The notes below the pieces were generated by a model, which saw only the letters and a program-made list of their open reading frames with translations, did no database searches and was not told where the DNA came from. Both the position numbers and the translations under genes were made by a program. Below are positions 10,001 to 19,591 of a stretch of 22,039 nt of DNA, one piece after another. The stretch's first letter is position 1. Each line of letters starts with the position of its first letter. This DNA comes from Phallusia fumigata. Lineage: Eukaryota; Chordata; Ascidiacea; Phlebobranchia; Ascidiidae. Location of the stretch: NCBI GenBank assembly GCA_008931825.1, contig QXVZ01021500.1:1-22039 (forward strand), given 5' to 3'.

Positions 10001-13000
10001 TCTGACATGTAACAATATCACCAAAGTTACTTGCACAACTGATAACAACTTTATGCTTGTTTTAACAAGTTGGTAATTATTTTTATTCAGCTGCGAGAAT
10101 TGAACCTAACAGGTAACAGACTAGGAGATGATGGGGGTGCAATGGTGGCACGCTGCATCTTACAAGTAGAGAGACTAAAGCTTTCAGCTTGTGGTATGGG
10201 ACTTGCAGGCCTGTCGGAAATTGTCAAATACCTTAAAAACTCAACAAAACCGGTAAGCCTTACATGTTTTTGCACTCTGTATTTATGGTACATTGGAAAG
10301 TTTAACTTTAGTAATATATTAATCACATTGGCAAGTACTTAAAACTGCTGGTGTGCATGCAAATGTTTAAAAAATAGGTATACTCGTGTCCACAAGCGTC
10401 GATTTTCAGCAAATTTTATTTTTCCTGTTGGGTGGCGAATAGTCAAATTGTAGCGGTGAGACATGTGATAAAATTATGCAACGCACGCCTGTTGGTTTGT
10501 AGCGATATTATACTTTCTGTTATCGCTAATATTATCGGTGCAAAAGCAACAATCCAGGAAATTTCTGGGGTGGCAGCCACCCCTGCCACCACAGAAATCG
10601 ACACCTCTGCTAGAGTCTGAAAGATCATGTAGATTAAATACAATTTTGGGAGTTTCTCAACCTGATCAATTATCAGAGTAATGGTTTTATCCTCAGATGG
10701 ACTTGCTCTGTCTAAGCTGCAACAGCCTGGGTGACGAAGGGGCTATTATGTTGTCTGCTTGTCTGCATTACATTGTAGAGCTGGATGTCTGTTTTTGTGG
10801 GATTTGTGGACCTGGAATAGCAGCAGTCGCCAACCAAATCTGCTTATTAAACCAACCGGCCAGTAGTATATTTTAACTTTAAGTGGTTGAATGGGAGTAG
10901 TGTATGTTTGTTTTTATCATGAACTTTTAAAATAGATGATGGTTCACCAACAAAATGGTTTACCTTGTAGCCGCCACATGTTTTGGCCCAGGCAAATGCA
11001 AAAGTTTATCGTGCCTGTAATTTTGAATGATAAAAATTGGTCATTGATGTTTTTGTCAACTTAGCGCAGACAAACAGGTGGCTGCACTGTCATACTTGTT
11101 CACAGCTATAACATTACATTTGTCTAAAAACCACTACAACCTGGAATGACATGGTGCACATGTGCATCCAAGTATATAGTATACCCTGGAAAGTTTTACA
11201 CTTAAACCAGATTTTTTGGTTCATTTTAGATGAGACAAGTTTCATTTGTAGCAAACACCCTTGATGTACACAGTGCAATAGCGTTGTCCCAATGTCTTCA
11301 CAATTTGAAAAGGTTATCTCTTAGCTTTTGTAATCTGGTTGGAAAGGAAATTCTAATTATCACAGATGCTGTCAAAAAACTGTCTTCGCCAGTAAGTATT
11401 GTCTTTTCAATATTTTTATTGGCGGAACAATGCCTCAATGTTTACAGTGAGTTTTCCAATGAAATATCTGTCTCATTACAGTTCCATTGGATCATTTTAT
11501 ATTATTCCGCATTACCCAACTAGTTGCAATAATTATTCCAATCTCAAAATTTTACCTCAACAAAATAGTGAGATATTACAGTTTCCAAATTCATTTAACT
11601 GAGAATATGTTCATTGATTTTTTGTGTGTTAACTAAGTTGTCCGTCCGGGGCCAGATATATATAAACACTTTCAGTTCTACAAAATTGTCGACTGCAATT
11701 TTGTAAGCTGCACAAAGATGGACTTACTTTTTGAATGTGTGTTGTTTGGTTGTTTTTTTTAGAATAAACTCAATAAAACAGATTTCTTAATATTATTTCC
11801 TGAACAATTGAATGTTCACCACCCTTTTTGTTTTTTTGTTGCCAGCAAATCAAATTTTGAGCCCGATGGGATTTGCAAAGTTGTTTTTATTCAATATGCT
11901 GTTTTATAAGGGTATTTTATTGGTGTGAATTATGTGATTTAGATGGAAGAAATTTTGTTGAATGGAAATACTTTTGGAATCAGTGCAACTAAGGGCATTG
12001 CATCAAGCCTACATAATTTGCAAGAACTGTCATTAAAAGGTTGCCACTTTGGTGAGAGGGAAATCAAAATTTTGGCAAAAGGCATCGGGAAGCTTTCAAC
12101 ACCGGTTGGTTTCAATCGTTTTCAATGAGCAAAAACACCATATTGGTACTTGCAAATAACCCATCAATATTTAAACAGATTTTTTTCTCTTTAACTTATT
12201 TTTGGTAATCTGTAAGGCACTTTGCTACAATGTTCCACTTTCGACTTTTCATTTACAGCTGCTCCGATTGGCTTTGAATGGAAATCGAATTGACAACAAG
12301 GGCGCAAGGCATCTTGCTCGTTGTATTTCAAAAATACAAAACTTAAATCTGCATCAATGTGCAATCGGAACAGAGGGAGCAGTTGCAATTGCTAAGAAAT
12401 TGGCCAAATGCAAAATCAGGGTAAGCAAAGTCTTTTCATACAGACTACATATGCTGTGAAATTTAAAGATAAATCTTGTGGAAAAATGATGTATACCAGA
12501 GCTATTTTCAAAACTTGAACTTTTTACACTTTGTAGTGTTATGCTTTTTGGTGTAAAAACCCATTGCGCTGGGCAACAAAACAAATGAGTTAGTGTAAGT
12601 TCATCTGCCCTGCACTTTAAACAAAATTGTATGTCTGTAGATGCCCAATTTAGACCTCTCCTGCAACCCAATTGGGACAGATGGAGCAGTTGCCTTGTCA
12701 CGATGCATTGACAAATTGTTGTCACTGAATCTTGGGGCCACACAAATAGGTAGCAAGGGAATACAAAAAATTGCAGAAGCTATCGTCACCAAAAATTGTG
12801 AGGTAACTATCTGTTCCAGACTCTAGGTCAGGGGTTGGCAACCTTTCCCCTGCCACCGGCCAAAACCAAGATCAACAAGGTTTCAACTACAATTCCTTTC
12901 CTGTAATTGTTTATGATGTTGTTCAAACTTGCAACTTGAGGTGTTTTACTCAAATTAAAGTTCGGCACAGTGAATCAAAGCTTAGGTCAGACGATTTTGC

Positions 13001-13703
13001 TTGGTGGGTCCCGGCTCTAGGTAGAGTCAAAATCAAACCTATACCCAGACATTTGGTACCTAGGTTCACAACTAACCTTTAACAAACATCACACCAAAAT
13101 GAGCCAAAATTCAGAAAAGTATGGATTATATAAATTTTGTCATTCTCCCTATTTATTTTGTCTTGTTTGAATTTGTCATGGGAATATGTGACAACATTTT
13201 CTTGCCTCCTTAAGTGTAAAAAGACTTGAAGTCAAGTTGGTGTATAATTTTAAATTTAAAGTAGTTGCATAATGAAATATGTATAGTTGCTCATGGTAGT
13301 CCATAAAACTGCTGGCTCCAGTATTTTAAAGAAACAATGCTTCAGTTTTGATATTGATGCAGAAGAATAAAGCCGACAACGTTCTGCGGCCAACCGCAGA
13401 GAATTTCACTTCCGGTTTACAAAAGTTATTTTTTGCATTTCTTTTTGACAGGATATTCGCATCTTTTTAAAAAAAAATTTCTGCTATTAACTACAATTGA
13501 ACCTTAAGCTTAAGAACATTAATATCTTGTGGCAAGTTAGTCAATGCCTGAAAAATCAATTTTTTCGACAGCTGGAATTCCTTGATCTTTCATACAACGG
13601 TTTGGACGCTGATGCCATTTCCTCATTGTCGACTTGTGAAAAGTGTGTCAAGAAGCTGATAGCACAGCCTGAAAGTGCTCAAATGTTTCAATCAGTAATG
13701 TAA
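7099..13703 (+). CDS. NACHT-LRR (NLR) receptor-like protein
   Basis: Ten exons join in frame: 7099-7243, 7603-9332, 9576-9737, 10091-10252, 10697-10858, 11230-11391, 11943-12104, 12259-12420, 12641-12802 and 13572-13703, giving about 1046 aa. The start ATG has A at -3 and G at +4, with an in-frame stop upstream (7045-7047). The N-terminus has a His-rich stretch (HQHFHQHIHQ) and no CARD, PYD or death domain that I recognise. NACHT lies in one 1730-nt exon: Walker A GQAGIGKTT (about residue 161), Walker B VVIVLDGLDE (about 238), sensor-like KIVTSRPGQL, and the NLR signature FSHLTWQEFFAA. Seven LRR exons of 162 nt follow, then a short exon ending in a stop. NLRs are cytoplasmic NTPase sensors, mostly in innate immunity, activated through oligomerisation; ligand and output are unknown here. 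The fifth exon has a GC dinucleotide at its expected donor. Confidence 0.9.
7919..8340 (+). other. NACHT NTPase core
   Basis: This stretch encodes the nucleotide-binding core: TVGVVGQAGIGKTTTLKKW (P-loop), then VVIVLDGLDEAA (Mg-binding acidic residues) and AKKIVTSRPGQL. All key residues look intact, so nucleotide binding is expected. The winged-helix region follows at about 8494 (CYVPVNFILTANYLL). Confidence 0.9.
10500..10598. repeat. Two hairpin-forming inverted repeats in an NLR intron
   Basis: TAGCGATA (10500-10507) pairs with TATCGCTA (10521-10528) over a 13-nt loop. ATTTCTGGGGTGGCAG (10561-10576) pairs with CTGCCACCACAGAAAT (10583-10598) with one mismatch and a 6-nt loop. Both lie in the intron before the exon at 10697. 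They may be remnants of a small inverted-repeat transposon; no target duplication was found. Confidence 0.5.
10859..11229. other. Intron following the NLR exon with a GC donor
   Basis: The expected boundary reads CCG|GCCAGT, where the sister exons have CCG|GTAAGC, CCA|GTAAGT or CCG|GTTGGT. Nearby GTs at 10863 and 10866 would shift the frame. The 3' end (TTCATTTTAG) is normal. No other feature is seen. Confidence 0.6.
11392..11942. other. NLR intron, no distinct element
   Basis: Intron between two LRR exons, AT-rich with several T runs and ending TGATTTAG. I see no coding or mobile element in it. Confidence 0.5.
12829..13014 (+). mobile_element. Possible degenerate hAT-like element
   Basis: The left end CAGGGGTTGGCAACCTTT resembles hAT-superfamily termini. 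The 186-bp segment is flanked by identical 8-mers CTCTAGGT (12821-12828 and 13015-13022), as expected for a hAT target duplication. The right end (GGTGGGTCCCGG) is only a poor inverted match to the left end, so it is either decayed or the 8-mer match is chance. It lies in the last NLR intron. Confidence 0.35.
13023..13571. other. Remainder of the last NLR intron
   Basis: AT-rich intron ending in TTTTTCGACAG at 13571. I see no further exon or repeat. Confidence 0.45.
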
Positions 13704-13994
13704 ATTTGAGTTAATTTTTGAAGACGTTCATTGGTTTTTTTCATCAACATTGAGGCAAGTAATGCCTGATTGCGTGCTGTCAAGCTGTCCTATTTACTCA
13801 ACAATGCAAATGGTTGCACTGACCCCAAAACCTGTGTTGTAAATCAAGACTGTGTAATTTGTGCGGTTTCTTGAACATTTGAAATTAACGATAATATGTA
13901 TGTTTGTTGAAAAATGCAACCCGCAACCAAATCTTTTAACAGGACAGTCACAACTTTTCAACAGTTAGGAAACATATGTGCACCAAAGTCTTAC

Positions 13995-14106
13995 CAATGA
14001 CTGCAACATTGTTCTCATACACATACCTATGTGCATTTGCCTCTTCTGAAACTGCAAATTCAGCCCAGACCTGACTGAGGTGCAATTCTAACACACAACT
14101 TCGGCC
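13995..14106 (-). other. Candidate orphan minus-strand exon
   Basis: On the minus strand a 112-nt open stretch begins after AAAAGCAG and ends at TTG|GTAAGA. It encodes GRSCVLELHLSQVWAEFAVS followed by EEANAHRYVYENN, and the composition looks protein-like. It is beyond the stop of the minus-strand WD40 gene and inside the 3' flank of the NLR gene. No partner exon was found and I do not recognise a family. It may be a fragment of a decayed gene or chance. Confidence 0.22.
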
Positions 14107-14222
14107 CTGCTTTTGGCATTTTTTTAAAGAAAAAAATATCTGATGAAGGTTCAATAACAGAACTCAAAATTGCTCAAGCACACAACTTTTTAATATTTAT
14201 TATTTGTGCACCATCTTTTTTT

Positions 14223-14228
14223 AATAAA
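14223..14228 (+). terminator. AATAAA, candidate NLR polyadenylation signal
   Basis: An AATAAA hexamer lies about 520 nt after the NLR stop codon on the plus strand. No canonical hexamer was noticed closer to the stop, so it is a plausible signal. Transcript ends would be needed to confirm it. Confidence 0.35.
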
Positions 14229-14485
14229 AAGGTAAATTCAATATTGTGTCTTCATGGGTTTCAATATCCAGAGAAAGAGTCAACATGAGCAAATGAGGTT
14301 TATAAATACAAAAAAAAAATACAACAGGGGCCACAGTGATACAGGTAAGACATGAGGCTACAAACTATGGACGTTCACAGGAATACAGATAGTAAATATA
14401 AATAACACTAACAAATATGCATGAAAACATAGGTAGAATTTTTTTCCAATGATGAAATGTTGCAAAGGTAAACTACAAGCTAGAT

Positions 14486-14888
14486 CAGTGGTTCCCAACC
14501 TGGGGGTCGTGACCCCAAAGGGGTCGCAGGGAAGTTTTCTGCGGTTCGCGACAGATGTGTGATTTACCACACATGGGCTACAACAGGTTTGGCCTGTCTT
14601 GTCAGGTACTATAAGCAGTAGGCTATGAGCCATAGCTAACTCCACAGGCATTGTCATTGAAATGTCACAGTAATTATTGTCATCAACAATGAAATCTTAG
14701 CAGGTTGTGGTGTTGATATACTGAAGTTGCAAAGCCAGTGGTCTCATGGAGCAAAAGTGAACGCAAATTAATGATATACTGTGAAAAGCATTTTGATTGA
14801 TCTTGTACAGAAAAAATGCCTAGTCGGGTCGCAAGATATTTCAAATCATTATAGGGGGTCACCAGCTATAAAAGGTTGGGAACCACTG
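14486..14888. mobile_element. Non-autonomous hAT-type element (403 bp)
   Basis: The left end CAGTGGTTCCCAACCTGGGG and the right end AAAGGTTGGGAACCACTG form terminal inverted repeats of about 16 bp. Identical 8-bp target duplications AGCTAGAT flank it (14478-14485 and 14889-14896). Sub-terminal GGTCGTGACCCC and GGGGTCACC are further inverted motifs. No transposase fragment was recognised inside, so it would have depended on an enzyme supplied elsewhere. Perfect target duplications suggest a fairly recent insertion. It lies between the convergent 3' ends of the NLR and WD40 genes. Confidence 0.88.
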
Positions 14889-15005
14889 AGCTAGATCAAT
14901 GAAAAAATATGTCACAAAACTGTGTTCAGCATTTCCAGTTCTTAAATCTGGAACTGTTCTAATATTTTCTAGTGACATCACAGAGATGCACGATACTCAA
15001 TAACT

Positions 15006-18000
15006 TCATACAAGTGCTGCTGCACCCGAAGCGAGAAGACCACCAGTTTTGGAAAAAGAGCAAAATTGAGCAAGATCTGTATGGTCCTGTATAAAGATAG
15101 TAACAAAAATTAACACAGAAACTTTTAACATGCAATTGCAATTGATGTTCTGGATCCTACAAAACATAACATTAAGTTCCATATTGCAAACACCTAACAT
15201 TCATACTTTGATTGGTTGTAACCTAACTTTGGCTCTTCCCAATCTGTATAGTTTACTGACCTGTTCAATTTTATTGCACTTTTCAGAAAGAATGTTCCAT
15301 ACGCGTATCTGCAATAATAATACCATAAGGAACAGTGTAACTTATTATAATTCTTGATGTTGATAATCCTATTTCAATGACATTGTTTTTGGTTTGCCAA
15401 GTGCACAAAAACAGCATGTTTCACTAAACTTTGGCCAAATCAATCACTAAGTACAGTTGGTTTAGTTCGATGTCCATATATGTTCAAAATAAAAGCGGAT
15501 AGGCTTACAGTGCCATCATCGGCGGTGGAAGCAAGTTCTGTTGAATCGAGCGAGAAAGTAACAGCTTTAACCCAGCCTGTGTGACCACTTAAAACCTTCA
15601 ACATGTCACCATTAAAAGGATTCCATAATCGTACTGTTTTGTCAAATGAACCCGAACCCTGCAAGAGCAAAAACACACTGTGTGTTGTGATATCACAATC
15701 ACTTATGTTAAGGATTAGAGACTATTATAGTGTGACAACAGAAAAATGCGTCAAACAGATTGTTGTGTCACAATATTGGGAGCTGGAGCAGAGGGATGGA
15801 AAATATGCAAGTAGTGCAAAGACTCGTTTTTTGGTTAACAAACTCTGACCTAGGCTTAATTAGGACCTTAAAACAAAAAACTGGTAGCAAGCATTTTGGT
15901 GCACTGGTTGTGCAAATGACTAAATGTGACATTAAACTTGTCAGTATTAGTATAATGGAGTTGTATTTACATTAAATAAAATAGTTTAAGCAAAAATACA
16001 GAAATGAAGAGGCAGAATAACTTTAGTGTACACACCAGATTATATTAAGATCTATGGGTCACATAAAAACGTTTAGAGGACGGATTTGGCCCACAGATGG
16101 TGGTTTACTTATGCATGGGCAAGGTGGTGAACACACAAAGCTCCGTGCATTGCAAGGTTCTATACACAAAAACGGAAGTGTACTACTTCTAACAACTGCA
16201 AATATTTAATTTTTTCTGATAGTGATGATGCTTTCCTATGGTGAAACAATTCTTTTACATGCTATAAGTTGCATTGTTTTTTTTAATGTGCATATAGTTA
16301 CCAAAATGTTGGCTCTAGAAAAAGCAACGGTTTGCACATTTCCAGTATGTCCAGTCAGTTTTATTACATAAACATCATCACTCATTTTCTTGTACTTTCG
16401 CAAAAGCCATTTTGCTTGGTCACCAGTTTCTGCGGACAAAACAAAAATAATTGCTGTTAGTTATTCATTTTTAATTTCAAAATGATCTAAAATGTATTAA
16501 AGTATAACAATCAAGAGGCCTAATTTTACAGAATAAATATGCGTCATTTGCATTTGGTATTTGCAATAGAAGGAAGTTAACTGTTGAACGTACAGCAAAC
16601 CTGAGATGAAATTAGATTGCAAAATTTGATTTTTGCAAACTTGAACACAAACTTAATATTTTTTTTACAAACTTATGTACAAGAATGACAGTTTTGCTGT
16701 GTTTAGTTTTTCTTATGCTGATACCTTTAATAGTTGGACTAATGTTCCAAACCCGAATGGTGTAGTCCCAACCACCACTTGCTATTAGGTGACTGTCATT
16801 GGAAAATGTACATGCTTTTACACAGTCTGTGTGGCCAGTTAGTGTATGTAGAGCCTCTCCACCCTGTGTAATGTAAATACATTTGCCAACCAGTGATTTT
16901 TGATATTAAGTCTGTAGATTTAGTTGCAGGTTGCCTTTTACAACAAATGTACAGATGCATATTATGTACTGTTTTTTTAATTGTTCAAGCCATTGCATGA
17001 TTGAGACAGATTTGTGTGTAAAATTTGCATATGCATACACAAACTACCATTATGTATATATACACTCCCACAACATTATGTTTTAGACACAAGATGACTT
17101 CTTTATGCTATTACCTCCACAGACCAAACAATAAGTGTTTTATCCCAGGATGCTGAACACAACAGGGTATCATCCATAGAAAATGATACTGACTCCACAC
17201 TTTTTGTATGACCTATAAAATAAGTAATTTGTAAAAATCTTTATTTTTTTGCTCTAACCAAAGAAAATAGTCTATGAATAAAACATGGCAAACATGAATC
17301 CCATGTCCATCTTTGCTTTACTCTCTTTTTTACTAAAACTTTTGTCTGTCCACGAAATACCCATTATTTAACCTTTGTCATGTAAAATTTATCCAACACA
17401 TTTTATAAGCGGGAAGAATCAGTTCGATCCAATTAGTTTCGGGTTTTTATGCATGTAGAAAATTTTCAATCATACCACATAAGATGTTGATGCATGCAGA
17501 AGTTGAAGTCTTCCACAATCTAAAATATACATATATGGTTACAAAATGACGCTGTTAACCAGAACATAATGTTCATTATAGTCCATACCAAGAATCTGCA
17601 AGATACAATAACGAACTAGAGAGAACTAAAGTAACCAGCTATCGTTGTGTCATATATTTGTAACAAGTCATACTCAGTGACTGACCATGCAAACAAAACT
17701 ATTTTATTTATTTACGACACAGTCATTTATTTATTACATTACCTTACGGCACAGTCATGAGATCCACTGGCCAAGATCTTATTTTCATGTGAGAACTTGC
17801 AAGTGTTCACTGGCCCCTTGTGTCCAACAAGTTCACACAGTGGCGTCTTCTTTGTTACACTCCATATGATAAGTTTCTTGTCATCAGATGCAGTGGCAAA
17901 CAGTTCATAGTCAGATGAAAAAGAACATGAGTTGACCTGGGTGATAAAAAAAGAAACAAAGTTTTTTCTGTTTGAATGTGGTGGTCAAAACATAAAAACT

Positions 18001-18228
18001 ATATGTTACATGCATATGACTTTTGCTTGCACCGGTATGTTGAGCAAATGTTACACTATAATTAAATGTGTTTGCATGGCAAACAAAGGCAACATGAATT
18101 AATAATTTCCAACCAAAATAAAAACGTAATTTAGTTTTACATTAATCTTTTTAAAAACTTACCTCGCCCTTGTGACCTTTAAATATTTTCACATCAATTT
18201 TATCCACGTCCAAAAGATTAGAATTCAT
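15006..18228 (-). CDS. WDR38: WDR38-like WD40 repeat protein
   Basis: Nine minus-strand exons, in transcript order: 18228-18163, 17936-17743, 17519-17476, 17212-17115, 16863-16725, 16429-16302, 15658-15509, 15308-15261 and 15086-15006. The phases fit throughout and give 315 aa. Seven WD repeats fill almost the whole protein: GHKGEVNSCSF...IIWSV, GHKGPVNTCKF...VRLWKT, GHTKSVESVSF...IVWSV, GHTDCVKACTF...IRVWNI, GHTGNVQTVAF...VRLWNP, GHTGWVKAVTF...IRVWNI, and a final blade ending GGLLASGAAALV. A seven-bladed propeller acting as a protein-binding scaffold is expected. Blade order and motifs such as SVESVSFS, GHTGWVKAVTFS and the final GA-rich blade most resemble WDR38 from memory. Another WD40 family cannot be excluded without a search. 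Blade five is one residue short at an exon joint. It is transcribed toward the NLR gene. Confidence 0.85.
15665..16301. other. WD40 gene intron, no extra exon found
   Basis: I searched for a missing short exon because the blade spanning this intron is slightly short, and found none. The flanking exons are both in phase 0 and read through (SRANIL then GSGSFDKT). Confidence 0.55.
17712..17758 (-). repeat. Short duplication at a WD40 exon donor
   Basis: TTACGACACAGTCAT (17712-17726) and TTACGGCACAGTCAT (17744-17758) match at 14 of 15 positions with a 32-bp period. The second is the 3' end of the WD40 exon ending at 17743; the first is a copy lying in the intron. The copy carries CGTAAA in place of the functional AAGGTAAT donor. 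Confidence 0.6.
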
Positions 18229-18328
18229 GATTGATCCGGTGTTTTATTGTTTAATTGCACGAAATGCAACAAACACAAAACGTAAACAACCGAAATCGAA
18301 CGGCAACTTTTGTGTTTTTAGCGTTTTC

Positions 18329-18342
18329 TTCGCCATGTCAAC
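18329..18342 (-). promoter_or_regulatory. X-box-like sequence upstream of the WD40 gene
   Basis: On the minus strand this reads GTTGACATGGCGAA, about 100 bp before the start codon. It matches the left half of the RFX X-box (GTTGCCATGGCAAC) well but the right half only partly. RFX sites regulate many ciliary genes; any link here is speculative. Confidence 0.2.
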
Positions 18343-18423
18343 CACGGACTTTCCCCGGAATTCCTAACGTCTACCTTTTAGCATTTAATTATGTCACGCA
18401 CACCTACGAGTTTGGCCATTAAA

Positions 18424-18435
18424 TTTGGCGCCAAA
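18424..18435. promoter_or_regulatory. Palindromic E2F-type site TTTGGCGCCAAA
   Basis: A perfect 12-bp palindrome that contains the E2F/DP consensus (TTTSGCGC) on both strands. It lies 196 bp upstream of the WD40 start codon on one side and 38 bp upstream of the tentative small reading frame on the other, so it could serve either. Confidence 0.55.
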
Positions 18436-18473
18436 CTTTAAATTTTCCAAGGCGAAAGGTCGCACAGATGTTA

Positions 18474-18783
18474 ATGGCGCTTATGCAATATTCTCGACAC
18501 GAAAAACTCTACAGTGTTGTCAACTATCCGTGGATTGATATGATATTGAGACGAAGAATAGCAAATGTAAGTCATTGCCTATGTCAAAAGCACCGCGATA
18601 TAAAGTAAATTTGTATGTTGTCAACTACCACCATGCTTGTTCTGTGCGAAGCTAATCTTACAATACTTAAGTTGGCGTTATTTAACATTTAACCTTTGAA
18701 CAATCCCTTTCATTTTGCTTCAGTTTTACTTGGTTTGGTTCGTATTAACCTCCAAACTAACTATAGACTATTACTTTTTATAG
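18474..18783 (+). CDS. Tentative 50-aa two-exon protein, divergent from the WD40 gene
   Basis: An ATG at 18474 opens a 93-nt exon ending at 18566 before a strong GTAAGT. Joining in phase 0 to an exon after TTTTGCTTCAG at 18724 gives a stop at 18781-18783. The product starts MALMQYSRHEKLYSVVNYPW, has a basic patch (LRRRIAN), then a hydrophobic stretch (FYLVWFVL) and ends in IDYYFL. That layout would suit a small single-pass membrane or mitochondrial protein, but I recognise no family. Start context is weak. The placement next to a divergent gene and clean splice signals support it; short length makes chance possible. Confidence 0.3.
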
Positions 18784-19591
18784 TGTTGGATTATTAGTCT
18801 ACCTTGCTCAAAGAAACAAAAGAAAAGTAGAAACCTAATTTTTTAAGTCCACAAAAACAAGTTTTCACCATAAGGTATGTACAAAATATATGATAGATAC
18901 ATTGTTTTTGAAAAGAGTGTTTTATGAAACTTTGAGTTGTTTGTTTGCAGCTTAAACTTTTGCCAATTAAATGTTTGATTAAACTGGTGTAGATTTTCTT
19001 TCTGATGACTTTAGATTGTAATTTGCAACATCATAATGCTAATAGTTGTATGAGCTTTTACGGTAAATAATATTGTGGAGACTAGCTTACATTTTATTAG
19101 TTCGTTGTGGACACCATGCAGTTGTTAGCCTTGGTTCTAGATGTCTGTCTAGATTATTGACAATATTTTAGACAAAAAAAATTTATTAAGCAGTAAGGTA
19201 AATTAAAATGAAACAGCTGTCACAACAAAACAGTTAGACTCAGTGTACAAACAAATAAGGTACAAAAATTGCATGCAAAAATATTTGGTGAAACACATGA
19301 ACTTTAGGCAAATACAGTATGCAATGGCAGGTAATCAATATTCGCAACAATATTTACACTTAAAACATTACAATATAAATAGCGCCATTTATAAATGTTA
19401 CAACTGAAATTACATTTGAACTAAAACAATAAAAAAGAATAAACCATGTCAAAACTTTTTCTTTGTGAATAAACTGTGATACATCCAACAGTTTTAAAAT
19501 ATTTTTTTACAATTGTTCTAACTTCAAAGGGACAAAAAATATATTACAATACACATTGAGCCTTTTGGGTCCAGCTTTTCTTTCATTTTGG
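18784..19591. other. AT-rich intergenic region, P450 3' flank
   Basis: No exon or repeat recognised. On the minus strand AATAAA occurs at 19187-19182, about 400 nt after the P450 stop, and is a possible polyadenylation signal. Confidence 0.4.

Larger units (their letters stand above)
9576..12802 (+). repeat. Seven tandem 162-nt LRR exons
   Basis: The exons at 9576, 10091, 10697, 11230, 11943, 12259 and 12641 are each 162 nt, start and end in phase 0, and encode 54 residues. The shared pattern is L..L.L..N.IG..G....A..L..L..L.L..C.IG..G, i.e. two ribonuclease-inhibitor-type repeats per exon. The exon at 11230 has lost the first N.IG core (VANTLDVHSA). Since every exon is symmetric, any one can be skipped without breaking the frame. 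Confidence 0.88.

Noticed and set aside
10432-10643. Open frames on both strands in an NLR intron
   Set aside because: They coincide with the two hairpins and share no exon signals.
14358-14657. 99-codon minus-strand open frame
   Set aside because: Mostly inside the hAT-type element and without transposase similarity.
15665-16301. Missing microexon in the fifth WD blade
   Set aside because: Alignment of blades shows only one residue short, and both flanking exons are in phase 0, so no extra exon is needed.
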